The notes: generated by a model not told the origin, from the sequence alone. Positions 39,773-51,865 are shown, counted from the stretch's first letter. The stretch: 64,000 bases of DNA from Eutreptiella sp. 'Long Island Sound 2002' (GCA_964036045.1 OZ038399.1:22516170-22580169), one strand, 5' to 3'. Made by a program: numbers and translations.

Positions 39773-41304
39773 ACAAATGGCACGCGCATGACAAATAGAA
39801 CGACCCCCCCCCCCCCAAATACACCGACCCCTGGAAAAATCCGTGCCGTGCTGCCCGAATTTAACGACAGAGGCGTTCTATAAAGGGGGGGCGTTTACCT
39901 TCTTGCCGTGTCTAAGAATTTGGCCGATGGCAAGGGTGGTGCTTGGAAGTGGTGGGAGTGACATTTTGTGTTGTTGAATTCTCATATTTCGGCTTCTGCA
40001 ACGTGCCTTGCACGGAACGTTTGCGGTCTAGTGCAGACTACTTGGGGGACTTCCCAAGGTGAGGATAAACTTGGGGCTAGAGATAGGGTACTTAATACGA
40101 AGGTAGCACGCCGGGCATGCGCCGGACGCATGCAAACATTCCCCCTTGGTTGGTGTGGCGGCCGGTCATGTGCCATGACTTTTTGGGGCCCGGCGTGGCC
40201 TCTGAAATGAGCCTGGCATATTGCGGGCAATGCTACCCTGGATTTGCGGTCGGCCATGTGCCTTGACTTCTGGGTCAGTGTGGTGGCAAGTCATTTGGGA
40301 AATGTCCTGGCCTATGCCGAGAAGAATTCGCCCTACGGCTAGACCAACACTAGCATTTCAGTCTACCTCCTCGGCGCAAAGCCAAGGTCATTTCCACAAT
40401 GAACGGCCTATTAGTGCCTACTTTCAACGTGTACCCCTCAAGTGGTATCACTTTCCATGCCATGCTGCGATAATTCGGTATATGTGTTCATGGCTCCATG
40501 GACCCCTCCGGCCCACGCCGCGGGGGTTGGAGGCCAGATCTCAACTAAACACCACCCATGGCTTTTTGCCAGTTTGGAGAAAGGGGCTCCGGCTCGGGGG
40601 GGAGGTGCAGGTGCTGGCCGCGAGACACCAATGGCTCACCCCAAATTGCGGAGAAGGGCGCGGGCAGGGACGCGCAACACCACTACAGGGGAGGGACCAG
40701 CAACAGCAAAACACCACCCATGGCTTTTTGCCAGTTTAGAGAAGGGGGCTCTGGCTAGGGGACTCTATCCCCATGCCCCCACCCCCCGCGCCCGCAATTG
40801 AAAATCCGGGAAGCCAAGTTGTCCTTTAGGTCACCTGCGGTGCATTTGCACATGCGTAAAGGGAATTGTTTTTAGGGAGTTCCCTCAATCTCTGCCTGTG
40901 CAGGTGACAATATGTGTGTTGACCATGGCAGGGGTCGAGACCTCGTGTGCTGGGTATCTCCACTCGAAAGCCCAACTAGCCAAAAGTGCGAAAACAGGAA
41001 TGCTGTCAATGCGTAGCATGAACGCTCGAAGTGTCCGGCTGGAGCAAGGTCACGGACAGGGGAAGTGAAGGGTGGCTGCTCAATCTTGGACCGACCACGC
41101 TCTGTTACTGTTTCTCGAAGCTTCAAGTTAATGACAGTCAAATTTTGCCGCTGTTATTTGAAGGGTCTAGGTTGGGAACGGGTTTGGTCTTGAACATGAC
41201 TGGGCGGTGGGGTTGCAGAGCAAGTGGTGCCGTGTGGTCTGCCTGCAGCGGCATGAGCTGCTGATCACGTAGCAGCGCCAATTCTGGTGGTGGGGGGTGC
41301 CCTT
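39773..41304. other. No supported gene; contains a short direct duplication
   Basis: AAACACCACCCATGGCTTTT and the following 35 bp occur at about 40546-40600 and again at 40709-40760. A dispersed GCGCGCCG-type repeat is at 40040-40150. Confidence 0.45.
40040..40150 (+). repeat. Dispersed repeat with GCACGCCG core, copy 2
   Basis: CTACTTGGGGGACTTCCC..., GTAGCACGCCGGGCA, CAAACATTCCCCC; compare 45605-45715. Confidence 0.6.
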
Positions 41305-43570
41305 CCCTGCACTGCCCTGCCCTGCACTGCCCTGCCGCCCTGCCCTGCCCTGCCGCCCTGCCCTGCCCTGCACTGCCCTGCACCGCACCGCACTGCACTG
41401 CCCTGCCCTGCCCTGCACTGCCCTGCCCTGCCCTGCCCTGCACTGCCCTGCCCTGCCCTGCCCTGCCCTGCCCTGCCCTGCCCTGCCCTGCCCTGCCCTG
41501 CCCTGCACTCCCCTGCCCTGCCCTGCCCTGCCCTGCCCTGCCCTGCCCTGCACTGCCCTGCACTGCCCTGCCCTGCCCTGCCCTGCCCTGCCCTGCCCTG
41601 CCCTGCCCTGCCCTGCCCTGCCCTGCCCTGCACTGCCCTGCACTGCCCTGCACTGCCCTGCACTGCCCTGCCCTGCCCTGCCCTGCACTGCCCTGCCCTG
41701 CACTGCCCTGCCCTGCCCTGCACTGCCCTGCACTGCCCTGCCCTGCCCTGCCCTGCCCTGCCCTGCCCTGCCCTGCCCTGCCCTGCACTGCCCTGCCCTG
41801 CCCTGCCCTGCCCTGCACTGCCCTGCCCTGCCCTGCCCTGCACTGCCCTGCCCTGCCCTGCCCTGCCCTGCATTGCCCTGCACTGCCCTGCCCTGCCCTG
41901 CCCTGCCCTGCACTGCCCTGCCCTGCCCTGCCCTGCACTGCCCTGCCCTGCCCTGCACTGCCCTGCCCTGCCCTGCACTGCCCTGCCCTGCCCTGCCCTG
42001 CCCTGCACTGCCCTGCCCTGCCCTGCCCTGCCCTGCCCTGCCCTGCCCTGCACTGCCCTGCCCTGCCCTGCATTGCCCTGCCCTGCCCTGCCCTGCACTG
42101 CCCTAGCCTGCCCTGCACTGCCCTGCCCTGCCCTGCCCTGCCCTGCCCTGCCCTGCCCTGCACTGCCCTGCACTGCCCTGCCCTGCCCTGCATTGCCCTG
42201 CACTGCCCTGCCCTGCACTGCCCTAGCCTGCCCTGCACTGCCCTGCCCTGCCCTGCACTGCCCTGCACTGCCCTGCCCTGCCCTGCCCTGCCCTGCCCTG
42301 CCCTGCACTGCCCTAGCCTGCCCTGCCCTGCCCTGCACTGCCCTGCCCTGCCCTGCACTGCCCTGCCCTGCCCTGCCCTGCCCTGCACTGCCCTGCCCTG
42401 CCCTGCCCTGCCCTGCCCTGCACTGCCCTAGCCTGCCCTGCCCTGCCCTGCACTGCCCTGCCCTGCCCTGCCCTGCCCTGCCCTGCCCTGCCCTGCCCTG
42501 CCCTGCCCTGCCCTGCCCTGCCCTGCACTGCCCTGCATTGCCCTGCACTGCCCTGCCCTGCACTGCCCTAGCCTGCCCTGCACTGCCCTGCCCTGCCCTG
42601 CCCTGCCCTGCCCTGCCCTGCCCTGCACTGCCCTGCCCTGCCCTGCCCTGCCCTGCCCTGCCCTGCACTGCCCTAGCCTGCCCTGCCCTGCCCTGCCCTG
42701 CCCTGCCCTGCCCTGCCCTGCACTGCCCTAGCCTGCCCTGCCCTGCCCTGCACTGCCCTGCCCTGCCCTGCCCTGCCCTGCCCTGCCCTGCCCTGCCCTG
42801 CCCTGCCCTGCCCTGCCCTGCACTGCCCTGCATTGCCCTGCCCTGCCCTGCCCTGCCCTGCCCTGCCCTGCCCTGCCCTGCCCTGCCCTGCCCTGCCCTG
42901 CCCTGCACTGCCCTGTACTGCCCTGCCCTGCCCTGCACTGCACTGCCCTAGCCTGCCCTGCACTGCCCTGCACTGCCCTGCCCTGCCCTGCCCTGCCCTG
43001 CCCTGCCCTGCCCTGCACTGCCCTAGCCTGCCCTGCCCTGCCCTGCCCTGCCCTGCACTGCACTGCCCTGCACTGCACTGCCCTGCCCTGCCCTGCCCTG
43101 CACTGCACTGCCCTGCCCTGCCCTGCCCTGCCCTGCCCTGCCCTGCCCTGCCCTGCCCTGCACTGCCCTAGCCTGCCCTGCCCTGCACTGCACTGCCCTG
43201 CACTGCACTGCCCTGCCCTGCCCTGCCCTGCCCTGCACTGCCCTGCCCTGCACTGCCCTGCCCTGCCCTGCCCTGCCCTGCACTGCCCTGCCCTGCCCTG
43301 CCCTGCACTGCCCTGCCCTGCCCTGCCCTGCCCTGCCCTGCCCTGCCCTGCCCTGCCCTGCCCTGCCCTGCACTCCCCTGCCCTGCCCTGCCCTGCCCTG
43401 CCCTGCCCTGCCCTGCACTGCCCTGCACTGCCCTGCCCTGCCCTGCCCTGCCCTGCCCTGCCCTGCCCTGCCCTGCCCTGCCCTGCCCTGCCCTGCCCTG
43501 CCCTGCCCTGCCCTGCCCTGCACTGCCCTGCCCTGCCCTGCCCTGCCCTGCACTGCCCTGCACTGCCCTA
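41305..43570. repeat. (CCCTG)n pentanucleotide satellite, about 2.27 kb
   Basis: CCCTG units with scattered CACTG, CATTG and CCCTAGCCTG variants, fading into looser CCCTGC/CACTGC sequence to about 43780. Five-base periodicity keeps several frames open on both strands for hundreds of codons (AGQGR-type on minus, PALPC-type on plus). These are not genes. Confidence 0.98.
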
Positions 43571-44467
43571 GGTGCCCTGCCCTGTTGTGCAGTATCTTGC
43601 CCTGCCGTCCCTTCCCTGCCCTGCACTCTGCTACCGTGCTCTGACCTGCATTGCACTGCTCAGCATTCCAGTGCCCTGCCCTTGCCCTGCACCGCACTGC
43701 ACTGCCCGGCCTTCCCCTGTTTAGTGGTGCACTGCATTTTACTGCACTGCGTTGCCTTGTCCTACACTGCACCACACTGCCTTGTGGAGGTCCCAGGACT
43801 ATTTGGATAGCAGACGTGAAATGCGAACACTTACGTACACCCAGGAGTACCGATCGGCATACCTGTTCAAGCCTTGATGGCTCCCATCATTCCCCCCCAA
43901 AGGGCGTTAGCAGCGGTGCTGAATCCTCCAGGTCATAGGTCATGCAGGAGTGGCCAACAGTGTTCTCAAATGTCCATCAAACGTCAGTTGTGGCGTCTAG
44001 GACCAGCCAGTTGGGCAAATTCAAGATAACGTTTGGTACTGCAACGACAGCCTGTATGATGACAGTCCCTCGGAAAACAGCTGAGGTCACATTCTGGTGG
44101 AACTTGAGGGATGCGAATTGACAACGGCCCTCCCGTGCCTCTCGGATGGTGGTGAATTGCCACGACCTGCTGGGCTGGATTCTGCACAATAAGCAATCAA
44201 ATCCAACAACTCAGGACAGCTGCAACACTGTGTGACGGCTGTTGGGGGTATTCTTTTTTTTGTTCCGACTCAAATTGTCCATCAAGTTGAAACTGAGCTC
44301 TCAGGCAACAGCCGGATCAAGGAATAGGGCATATAGTACAAATGAGGGTCACACATGCAGCATCAACGCCAGCGTGTCCCAGTTTCACCTGGATCCTTTT
44401 GGAAGCTACCGTGCAGAACCCGTGTATCACGGTACTCTTTGAAGCCCTGCCATCATTCATGTGCCAG
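43571..44467. other. Degenerate satellite edge and probable COMMD intron
   Basis: To about 43790 the sequence is decayed CCCTG/CACTG. After that I see no exon; earlier COMMD exons should be upstream but were not recognised. Confidence 0.4.
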
Positions 44468-44529
44468 ACCTTTTGTCATGGATTCGGTGAATATTGCCCA
44501 AGTTGTGGATGTCGATTGGAAATTTGGAG
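44468..44529 (+). CDS. COMMD7: COMMD exon: start of COMM domain
   Basis: After TCATGTGCCAG (phase 2 entry), ending GGAG|GTGTGT in phase 1. Encodes PFVMDSVNIAQVVDVDWKFG, whose V-D-x-x-W-K-F-G is the hallmark first strand of the COMM domain. Confidence 0.78.
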
Positions 44530-47500
44530 GTGTGTGTTGCCAATTATTTGCGTTATCATCTGTGCGCAGCAACCGACGAATTTTGTGCCTTGATTTGAAG
44601 TGGGCGCACCGTGCGCTGTGCGTGCGCTGTGCGAAAGGTCGGCAGTTTTTCACCACCAGTAGCCACGGGTCCCAGGGTCCCAGGGTCCTGAATTCTGCAC
44701 CCCCGATGCTGTTTTGAATGGATCATGCACGCTTCTGTAGGGGGGTGGTTTTCAGGGGTGTTCCCGGGATAAGCAACGCAGTAAATGGTGCTGTGCCTGC
44801 GCTGTGCGAAACCGCCCCCGAACACTGTGACATTGGCCACCTTGTGTGTGTGGGGGGGGGGGTGCGCGCATGTGTATGTGGGGGTATGTGTGCATGTGTG
44901 CGTGTGGCATGGGTGGGTGGATGCGTGGGTGGGTGTGCGAGGGAGTGCATGGGCGTGTGGCTGCGCGGGTGGTGCGGGTGTGCATCTTTCTGTGTTCTAC
45001 ACGCATGCGGCCGTGGGTGCGTGCGTGTGTGTGTTGGGGGAGCGTTAGCGCGCTGGGCGCGCGCCGGGCATCTTTTTTGACCTGTGCCCCACTGGTGACC
45101 TTTTAGGGGGTGCACTAAGCGCAGTGCAACTATTTGGACGTCTAGCCGTCCTAGAACCCCATACTTTGTGATACTATGGGCATTATTGTTGTTTGAAAAC
45201 AGGTATTTTGAAGCTTCTTTCACATTGAGGACATGGAAGACTTGGATTCTCACCCAGTTTCCCTCATTTTCTTCCATTTTTTGCTCGTTTCCACCACATC
45301 CACTCCTTACTTGGTTGATTTCTCCCCACCATGGGGACCCCGAGAAGGCAGGGGTGATGTAGCCATTCCGCCCAACTTTGGGCCCCCGAGAAGGCAGGGG
45401 TGATGTAGCCAATGCTGAGTTTGCGCTTCGTTCTTGCGATGTGAGGCAGAAATGCTGTCCAAACCGGGACTCATTACCATAACGAAATCTATAGGAAGGG
45501 CTAAGGCAAAGTACCGTTTGTTAAGTACAAGACAAATGACATTTGGAGTTTTTGAATTCACAGCTGTTGCCTTATTGTGCAACGTGCTTTGTAGGGAAGG
45601 TGTGCAGTCCACCGTGGTCTACTTGGGGGGCTTCTCCATCAGAGGGTAAATCTGGAGCTGAAGTTGGGATAGTTAATATAGAAAAGTAGCGCGCCGGGCA
45701 AACATTCCCCCATTTTTGCAAAGGGGAGAGCCTTGCAAAGCGTGTTGGTTATGGTGCCCCATTGCTGCCACCCCCGCTCCTCTGACCTTTAAGAAACAGC
45801 CGCGAGGAGCAGCAAAAGGGCGTTCACATGTTTTTTTGCGCTGCTTAGTACCCCTGGTCCCCGTGTTGTTCCGGTGCCGGTCGGTCAGTGAGTTGAGTGA
45901 TTGAATAAGTGGGATGTATGGCATGGGCCGCGCAGTAACAACGGTCTGATGAGAAGAAGGCAATGGGGTGCAGGTGGCGTGGAGCGTGCGACCGTCGGTG
46001 CGTGGGGAGGTGATGGGGGGCGATCCGGCTATTCCTGTGACAATCACATCAAAAGGGGTGTGGGGTGTCGTACGGGCGTGGCAGTCTCCCACTACATAAC
46101 CTGGTTTCATACTCAGCTAATCCTCACTACGTGTCAGATCCGCTACCACGCCATTGTAGGATCATCGTAGCACTGGACAGCTCTGAACCTTGATCCCGAG
46201 AGGTTATCTCGAGTGCTGTGAAGTGAGCAGGCTACGCCAGCTCATCTTAGTCTGAACCCCCCCCCCCCGGAAAAAAAGGGGTGTACGGTGTGCACGGGGG
46301 GGGGGCACACTGTACCCTCCGGAAAGACGGGCCTGATGTGGTTCGATATGGTTTGTGTGTTGGGGTGCGGTGCACTGCTCCAAACCCCAAACGGTCCAAT
46401 TTTCGGGTGGCAATGTGCGGGGGCTGTGGAGTGGGGCCAGGGAGCAACCGCAGACCCGTCCTTAGTGTCCACGCTCTGCGCGCCTGCAGTGACCACCTCC
46501 AGCAGCGAGAATGATGAGGAGGGTGTGACGTTTCTACACCTGAAGCTCGTTCTCAACGAAGGCAAAGGCAAAGGCCTCCGCTCGGTCTACATGGGTGTGC
46601 TGCGTGTGATGTTCGCCGCGTTGTCGCTTGGTTTTGGTGTGGATACAATGGCAGGGGATGGCCCTTGACTAGCCTCGGCGGCACGCGCAGGTGATGAAGG
46701 GAGCACCGAGGCGCACTCCGGGCACCAACCTCCCGCTGGTTGGCGGCAGGATTCCGGGCATTTGGGCCCGTTTGGAGGGAATGTATCGGCGGCCCGCTTG
46801 CCGCTTGACGTTCTACCCGCTGGGGATAGAGCTGAGGCCAAAACAGTTTGTGTACCTAAGCCGGCCTCCAACTTCGGGCCCCTTTGGTGGGTTTCATCGT
46901 CTTCCTGAGGAAAAATTTTCTAATGTGGGTGTGTGGGTTGGTCGGCTTGGGTTGGCCAGGCCCCCCCCCCCCCCCCGCGGTGGCAGCAACCAAACCGGCT
47001 AACTACTGACCTCTCGCACCGCGAGCCCTCCATGACCCGGGGAAACCACAAAACCAAGGGTGTGTGGCCAAGAGGGGCCAGCGCAAGGAAGCACAACCAA
47101 GGTCAAGGCAACCCAAACATGGAACACCATATACACGCCACGACCCGGACTCAGTATCATGTGATTAGTGTGCCCAGGCGGTAAAGCCCAGAACTGAGAC
47201 CCTCAGCTCTGACCCCAGCCAGGGAGGCAGGGACTTGGAACTGTTCGGAACGCAAGCAAGGCCAGTGGCCGGATGAACACGTGATGAACTGAGAGAGCGA
47301 TGAAGGCCTTGGGGCAGGCGTGGCTGGAGCAACAGTGGCGGGTCCACACCTGACCAATTGCGGCCACCCCCGCGCGGGGCCACCCAGTCATGCAGTACTT
47401 CAGGCTCATGGCATGCAACCCTCAGCCTGTGGGAATGCCGTGCACGCAGTGCGCCCGCAGTGCGTACACAGTGCAAACTTTTGTATGTCGGCAGCTACTT

Positions 47501-48994
47501 GAACCCTAGTTTTGGCCTTTTTTCATCAGTTGGGTGTTCCATAACAGATTTTTTTTACGCTACTTCTGGATGAAGGATGGGGCACATTTGAATTGCCACC
47601 CATTTCCACCCATTTCCAGCCATTTTAGCCCATTTTCACCCGGTTTCGTTGCACATCAGCATGGCTTATCAGTAACGGCCCACATAGTGCTGCATATTGC
47701 TACAAGTTGGGCCCCAATGGGGTCAAGGTAGAATGCCTATGTCCCTAGAAGGCTGCCACCATCTTCCAACACACTCACGCAGCAGCACATTGCGCTTGGC
47801 CACGGCCACCAATCACCAAGTATATGAGGACCCAGGCTGGTTTCCTCCCTTCCTCTCTGGCTAGGTTTCATTGTGTCGGCACTGCACACAGTGCACCAAC
47901 TTGGCCTGTACCCACCGGGGTTTTCAACCCAAAGGACTGAACAACTCGCCAGGGTTGGTGGGAGCAACCACACCGGCTGACGCTTAATCTCTCGAACCTC
48001 TAGCCCTCCATGCCCTGGTGACCACCGAGTGAAGGGAGTGTGGCCCAGTGAGGTCGGCGTCAGCAAGCACACCTGAAGCGCAGGCAACCCAAACATGGAA
48101 CACCGACTGCCACTGCCAACACGGGCGGTTGGGTGAAGCGGCTGCTACTGCGATACACTGCTACTGCCCCCCCCCCCCCCCTCCCGCACCTCATCACCCC
48201 AAGCAGCAGTTGAAAGGCGGAGCACGCGTAGCAGTGCTCCTGGTTCTCATCGCAGGGAGGGGGGGGGGAAGGCTATGGACGGCCTATGGACAGAGGCGCG
48301 TGGACAGCAAAAACAGTCAAATGACCCCGGCAACAGCCAGCACATCCTCAATACGCCAACTATTGGGCGCCGCTGACACGCAAACGGCACACCATGCCAC
48401 ATTCAGCACAGCCCCAACACACCAACTACTGGGCTCCACAAACGCGAACGCGGAAACGACACCAGCAAGAGCACCGGCCGCAGCGGCCGACAGAACGCAG
48501 CGACCCGACGCAACATGCGAAGGGAAGAGCGGGTGACTGTCCATGGCCCCATAAAGGCACAACAACCCGACGGAATGTCACACGGGGGGCTGCATGTACC
48601 AGTCCAAAGGCCTGGGGCCTTTGGGTTGACGGTTGACGGGTGATGAGGATGGATGAGGTTGTTCATGGCTGGAGAATTCCATACTGAAAGTTGTGGGACA
48701 AGATCCTTGGGAACTCAGGAACGTCCTGTGCTACACCCGCCGAGGGCTACAAGCGTCGACGCATGTTTCTCATGCATGCGCAAGTGGTAGGCGTAGGCCG
48801 CGTGCACTTTTTTTGTGTAAGTCGCATGCGCTTTTTTTTGTGGAAGCCGCGCGTGGAAAACGACTTGAAAATGCTACGGGCACCCGATTTCCGCCTTTGC
48901 CTTGATCTCAGAACTGTCGCTGCAGCAGTTTTATGAGCTGCTGCATGAGCTAAACAAGGTCAAACACAAGATGGCGACCATTGACGATCTGTGA
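44468..48994 (+). CDS. COMMD7: COMMD7-like COMM-domain protein, 3' three exons
   Basis: Exons 44468-44529, 46490-46594 and 48912-48994 join in phase to a COMM domain of about 80 residues. Landmarks are VVDVDWKFG, then VTFLHLKLVL, then VYMELSLQQFYELLHELNKV and a short tail. The W-K-F-G-V, F-L-x-L-K-L-V and F-Y-x-x-L-H-E patterns are closest to COMMD7 from memory. COMM proteins form a ring-like complex with CCDC22/CCDC93 acting in endosomal recycling in animals. The N-terminal helical exons were not found upstream. Confidence 0.8.
45605..45715 (+). repeat. Dispersed repeat with GCGCGCCGGGCA core, copy 3
   Basis: Same order of words as at 40040-40150; a shorter variant without the first half is at 45040-45112 and 39030-39110. 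Confidence 0.6.
46112..46256 (+). repeat. Dispersed repeat D, copy 1
   Basis: Shares CAGATCCGCTAC, GTGAGCAGGCTACGC and GCTCATCTT with 51866-52014 in the same orientation. Confidence 0.8.
46490..46594 (+). CDS. COMMD7: COMMD exon: middle of COMM domain
   Basis: After GCGCCTGCAG, phase 1 to phase 1, ending ATGG|GTGTGC. Encodes VTTSSSENDEEGVTFLHLKL and a Gly/Lys-rich turn ending VYM. The acidic SENDEE loop followed by a hydrophobic strand matches the COMMD7 middle segment. Confidence 0.8.
46976..47195 (+). repeat. Dispersed repeat B, plus copy 1
   Basis: Reverse complement of 29254-29475; directly followed by repeat C. Confidence 0.8.
47205..47372 (+). repeat. Dispersed repeat C, copy 2
   Basis: Matches 29601-29770 in the same orientation; ends at GACCAATTGCGGCCACCCCC. 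Confidence 0.85.
47950..48110 (+). repeat. Dispersed repeat B, diverged plus copy 2
   Basis: GGGAGCAACCACACCGG, TAGCCCTCCATG and GGCAACCCAAACATGGAACA align with 46976-47195; not followed by repeat C. Confidence 0.7.
48912..48994 (+). CDS. COMMD7: COMMD last exon
   Basis: After GCCTTGATCTCAG; the first two bases complete a glutamate codon with the G at 46594. Encodes LSLQQFYELLHELNKVKHKM and a short acidic end, then TGA at 48992-48994. This is the C-terminal COMM helix. Confidence 0.85.
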
Positions 48995-49449
48995 GCCACG
49001 GCCCCCGCCAGGACTGGATCGCAGAGCGGCCGCCCGGGGCGCATGCGGCGGTTGTACACGCGCTGCTGCAGCGGGTGCGGTGCCCGTGCCGTGACGCGCC
49101 GTTGGACGAAGCGTTGGCGCTCGCGTTGGATCGTGCGTTGCTGGTCAATTCGTCGCTTGGACACCGAAGGGGATGCGCACGGAGATGCCTGTGACGATGG
49201 AGACGGGAGAGGCGAAGGCGTCGGGGGCTGGACATGGCAACGGTGGTGGGGACGAAGGGCGTTGTCTGCCGGTGAGCGACAGGGCCCTGGTGGGGCCCTC
49301 CTAAACTGCCGCATCCGGTTGCGACGGCGACCGCTGCCTTCAGGTCGGAGCACCTGCGACCGAGACGCTGCACAGGATCGGGCCGGCGGTGCTCGGCCCG
49401 TTTCCGAGGCCCTGTCCCTAGAGGCTGGACCCTCTGTGCCTCTGTGCAG

Positions 49450-49525
49450 GGGCCGGACGAACAAGAAGCCGCCGTGTTTGCGGGACCCGGCCGCGCGTTT
49501 CTGGCAAAACCCAGCGGAAGGACTG
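49450..49525 (+). CDS. Weak exon candidate, faint prefoldin-subunit-1-like pattern
   Basis: After CCTCTGTGCAG a frame reads GPDEQEAAVFAGPGRAFLAKP. The D-E-x(4)-V-(F/Y)-x-G-x-G-R-x-F pattern faintly recalls prefoldin subunit 1. The expected coiled-coil partners were not found nearby, so chance is quite possible. Confidence 0.15.
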
Positions 49526-50521
49526 TGACGCGTTCCCCAAGTGATTCCGGAGGGTGACGACCCCGGGTCAGGGATGCATTAGAAGGTAAAGGACCTCAGA
49601 GGCTGCCCCAGAGGCGGTTAGGCAGGCGGTTGGAGGGGGTTGCCAAAGCGGTTGGGGGCGGTTACTGTCGGTTACAAATGCCGTTGAGGCTGGCACTTGG
49701 CGTCCCGGGAACAGTGGCTAGGCATAGGCTGGGCGCCTCGAGGGGGGGGTACCTCCCCCACCTCCAAGGCATCTCTGCCCCGGGGCCTTCATGTGGCCAT
49801 TGGTCCAGAAGGTGTCCGCACCGCTCGGACTCGGGACCTGAGCGGGATCCGGCCTTAGAATGCGAGTGGGTTGCCACTGACTGACCGGCGCTGGGCCGGT
49901 ACGTTCCTCGGCCCCACACGTAAACCCCTCCCACCCCTTGGGAGCCTGGCGCGGTGTCATGCGAACGAAGCTCGGTTTGACACCCCAGCCCCGGTGATGT
50001 ATTAGAACGGCCGGAGGAGGAGGGGGGGGTACCCCCTGGATCCCCCCCCACTTCCTCCCCTTCCAATGTTTGAGGCTGACAGCCAAAATTTTGCTTCGGC
50101 GCCTTCGGTGTCAAGAGGATGTAAGCTCAAAACTTTTTGGCCTGCCTTTGGCGGGGACCATACGGGGAACCCAGGAGGAGGGTCCCAGCCAACCCCCCCC
50201 CCCCTTCCCCCATTCTAATATGATGAGCTCTCACCCGCTAACCCCCTAATCCCCTCAATCGCACTAGCGTCCAGGACTTGAAAAGGCAGATGCCTCCCCC
50301 CGTTCTACTACATCCCTGCCCAGCACCCCCCCCCCCCCCCACGCACACATACACACAGTACCAATGGGTCCGGTGGTGCCAAGCGTGTAATGCTGGGGGA
50401 TGGGGGGGGGGAGGGCATTCAGCGGAGGGACGCCCCTTTCTGAAACCGTTCTCCTTCCGGCGCCGACGCTCTCACCCGCCCTTCGGCGCAGCAACATCAC
50501 TGAAGCGCGGCCTCGCCTTCA

Positions 50522-50608
50522 GTGCAGCACGTGTACGAACGGTGCCGCCAGTACTTTGGGGGCTTGGGAGGCCTGGACCACCAGCGGGACCCGCTACTGG
50601 TGCTCCAG
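50522..50608 (+). CDS. Weak exon candidate of unknown family
   Basis: After CCTCGCCTTCAG a frame reads QHVYERCRQYFGGLGGLDHQ then RDPLLVLQ before GTGAAC. The peptide is compact and protein-like with good splice signals on both sides. The family was not recognised. Confidence 0.2.
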
Positions 50609-51865
50609 CGTGAACGCACACGATGCCCCCCCCCCCCCCGGGTGGGCGCTCCCGGGGAGTCTCCCCTTAGGGGGCCCTCAGGGGTAGCCACAGCAATACA
50701 GGCCTGTAGTGTGGGTGTGCGGGTGCTGGCAGCAGTCGGCAGGGCCTTGTGGCCGGACGTTCGTGTTGGTCCGGACAGGTCTCGTGCGGCAGGGACCGTG
50801 GTCACCGCCTTACTGGAAGAGGCCGTGTTCCAACCCAACCCGACCCCCCGCCTGCCCGCCTGGGCCTCGGCTGGAAGGCCGCGACACCTGCACATTGGCC
50901 CGCGGTACACAAGGGTCCGCGTCCACGATTTGGCCTTGCGCTTGAGCTGGGGGAAGTGTACCCCTCGGGGGGAGGGTTTATTCCGCCCTGGCCACGTCCG
51001 GCCGCTCCCAACGGCCCGGCAGGCGTTTTGTAACCGCCAGGCCATGCCCCCTGAACGTTGTCCCAGCCACCAACCACTGCCCGCTTTGGCAGCCCCCTTT
51101 GAAACCTCCCTTCAGCTTCCTGCCCCACAGCGCGTTTCTAGGCAAGGTGTTTGCTGAAAATACCCTGGTTTGCCATCACAATGGGCCATCTCTCTGCCTC
51201 GGTGTCCCAAGCCAAGCTAAAACCCTCGCTGTTGAGATGTTTGGAGCGGAAGGCCGCCAAGCCATCAGGCCGCCACGCCCATTGCCCAGGCCTAAGGGCC
51301 TCAAGTGCATAACTGGTGGTGAGGTGTGCCATGCGCACTCCACGACAGGCGTAGGCGGCCCAACCATCGGCGCCAAGTGGAGCATGTTTTGGTGGGCGTG
51401 CCTCCAAAGACCCGGCGGAAGAGGGGGGAACGGCTGCCTGGTATTCACTGCGGCAGTGCATCAGACTGTTTGGGAAGGGGCTCAGGCTCTTCTTCTGGAG
51501 GTCAGATGCATGAGTTCCCACGTGTGAGGGGGCGACCTCAGGAAAAGGCGTGGGTGGGTGTACGGGGGAAGGGAGTGGCTCGGTCAGCGGCCGAAAAAAA
51601 GTTTGTGTGTCCCAAAACGGTCGTGGGGTGAGTCTGGGGTTTGACCGGCACCCATTCTGCCCCTCTAACCCTGTTGCATCCCGAGCCCCCTCTCCCACCT
51701 TTCCACAAAGCGGCCCACAGGGAGCGGGGCATCAGCCTGGCGAACCGTACCACAAGGTGTGAGATCGCTCTTGCCAAGACAGTATCAGCCCCTGCAGGTT
51801 TGGCTCAAAACATCAGTGAGGGTTTGGTGGTTGGCGGGGCAGAAGGAGCCAGCACGGAAATCTGA

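Larger units (their letters stand above)
44530..46489 (+). other. COMMD intron
   Basis: Contains a GT-rich tract (about 44846-45035), a tandem duplicated GAGAAGGCAGGGGTGATGTA word (about 45340-45410), the GCGCGCCGGGCA repeat (45605-45715) and repeat D (46112-46256). No other gene. Confidence 0.6.
46595..48911 (+). other. COMMD intron with repeats B and C
   Basis: Bounded by GTGTGC and TTGATCTCAG. Contains repeat B (46976-47195), repeat C (47205-47372), a second weaker B copy (47950-48110), an 11-bp degenerate CCATTTCCACC repeat (about 47597-47640) and a C-run at 48168-48182. Confidence 0.65.

Noticed and set aside
41265-43775. Very long open frames (AGQGR-rich on minus, PALPC-rich on plus)
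   Set aside because: They come from the stop-free (CCCTG)n repeat, are open on both strands and in several frames, and have no start or splice context.
48931-49528. GC-rich overlapping frames after the COMMD stop, on both strands
   Set aside because: All frames are open because of base composition; none has a recognisable domain or a clear splice structure.
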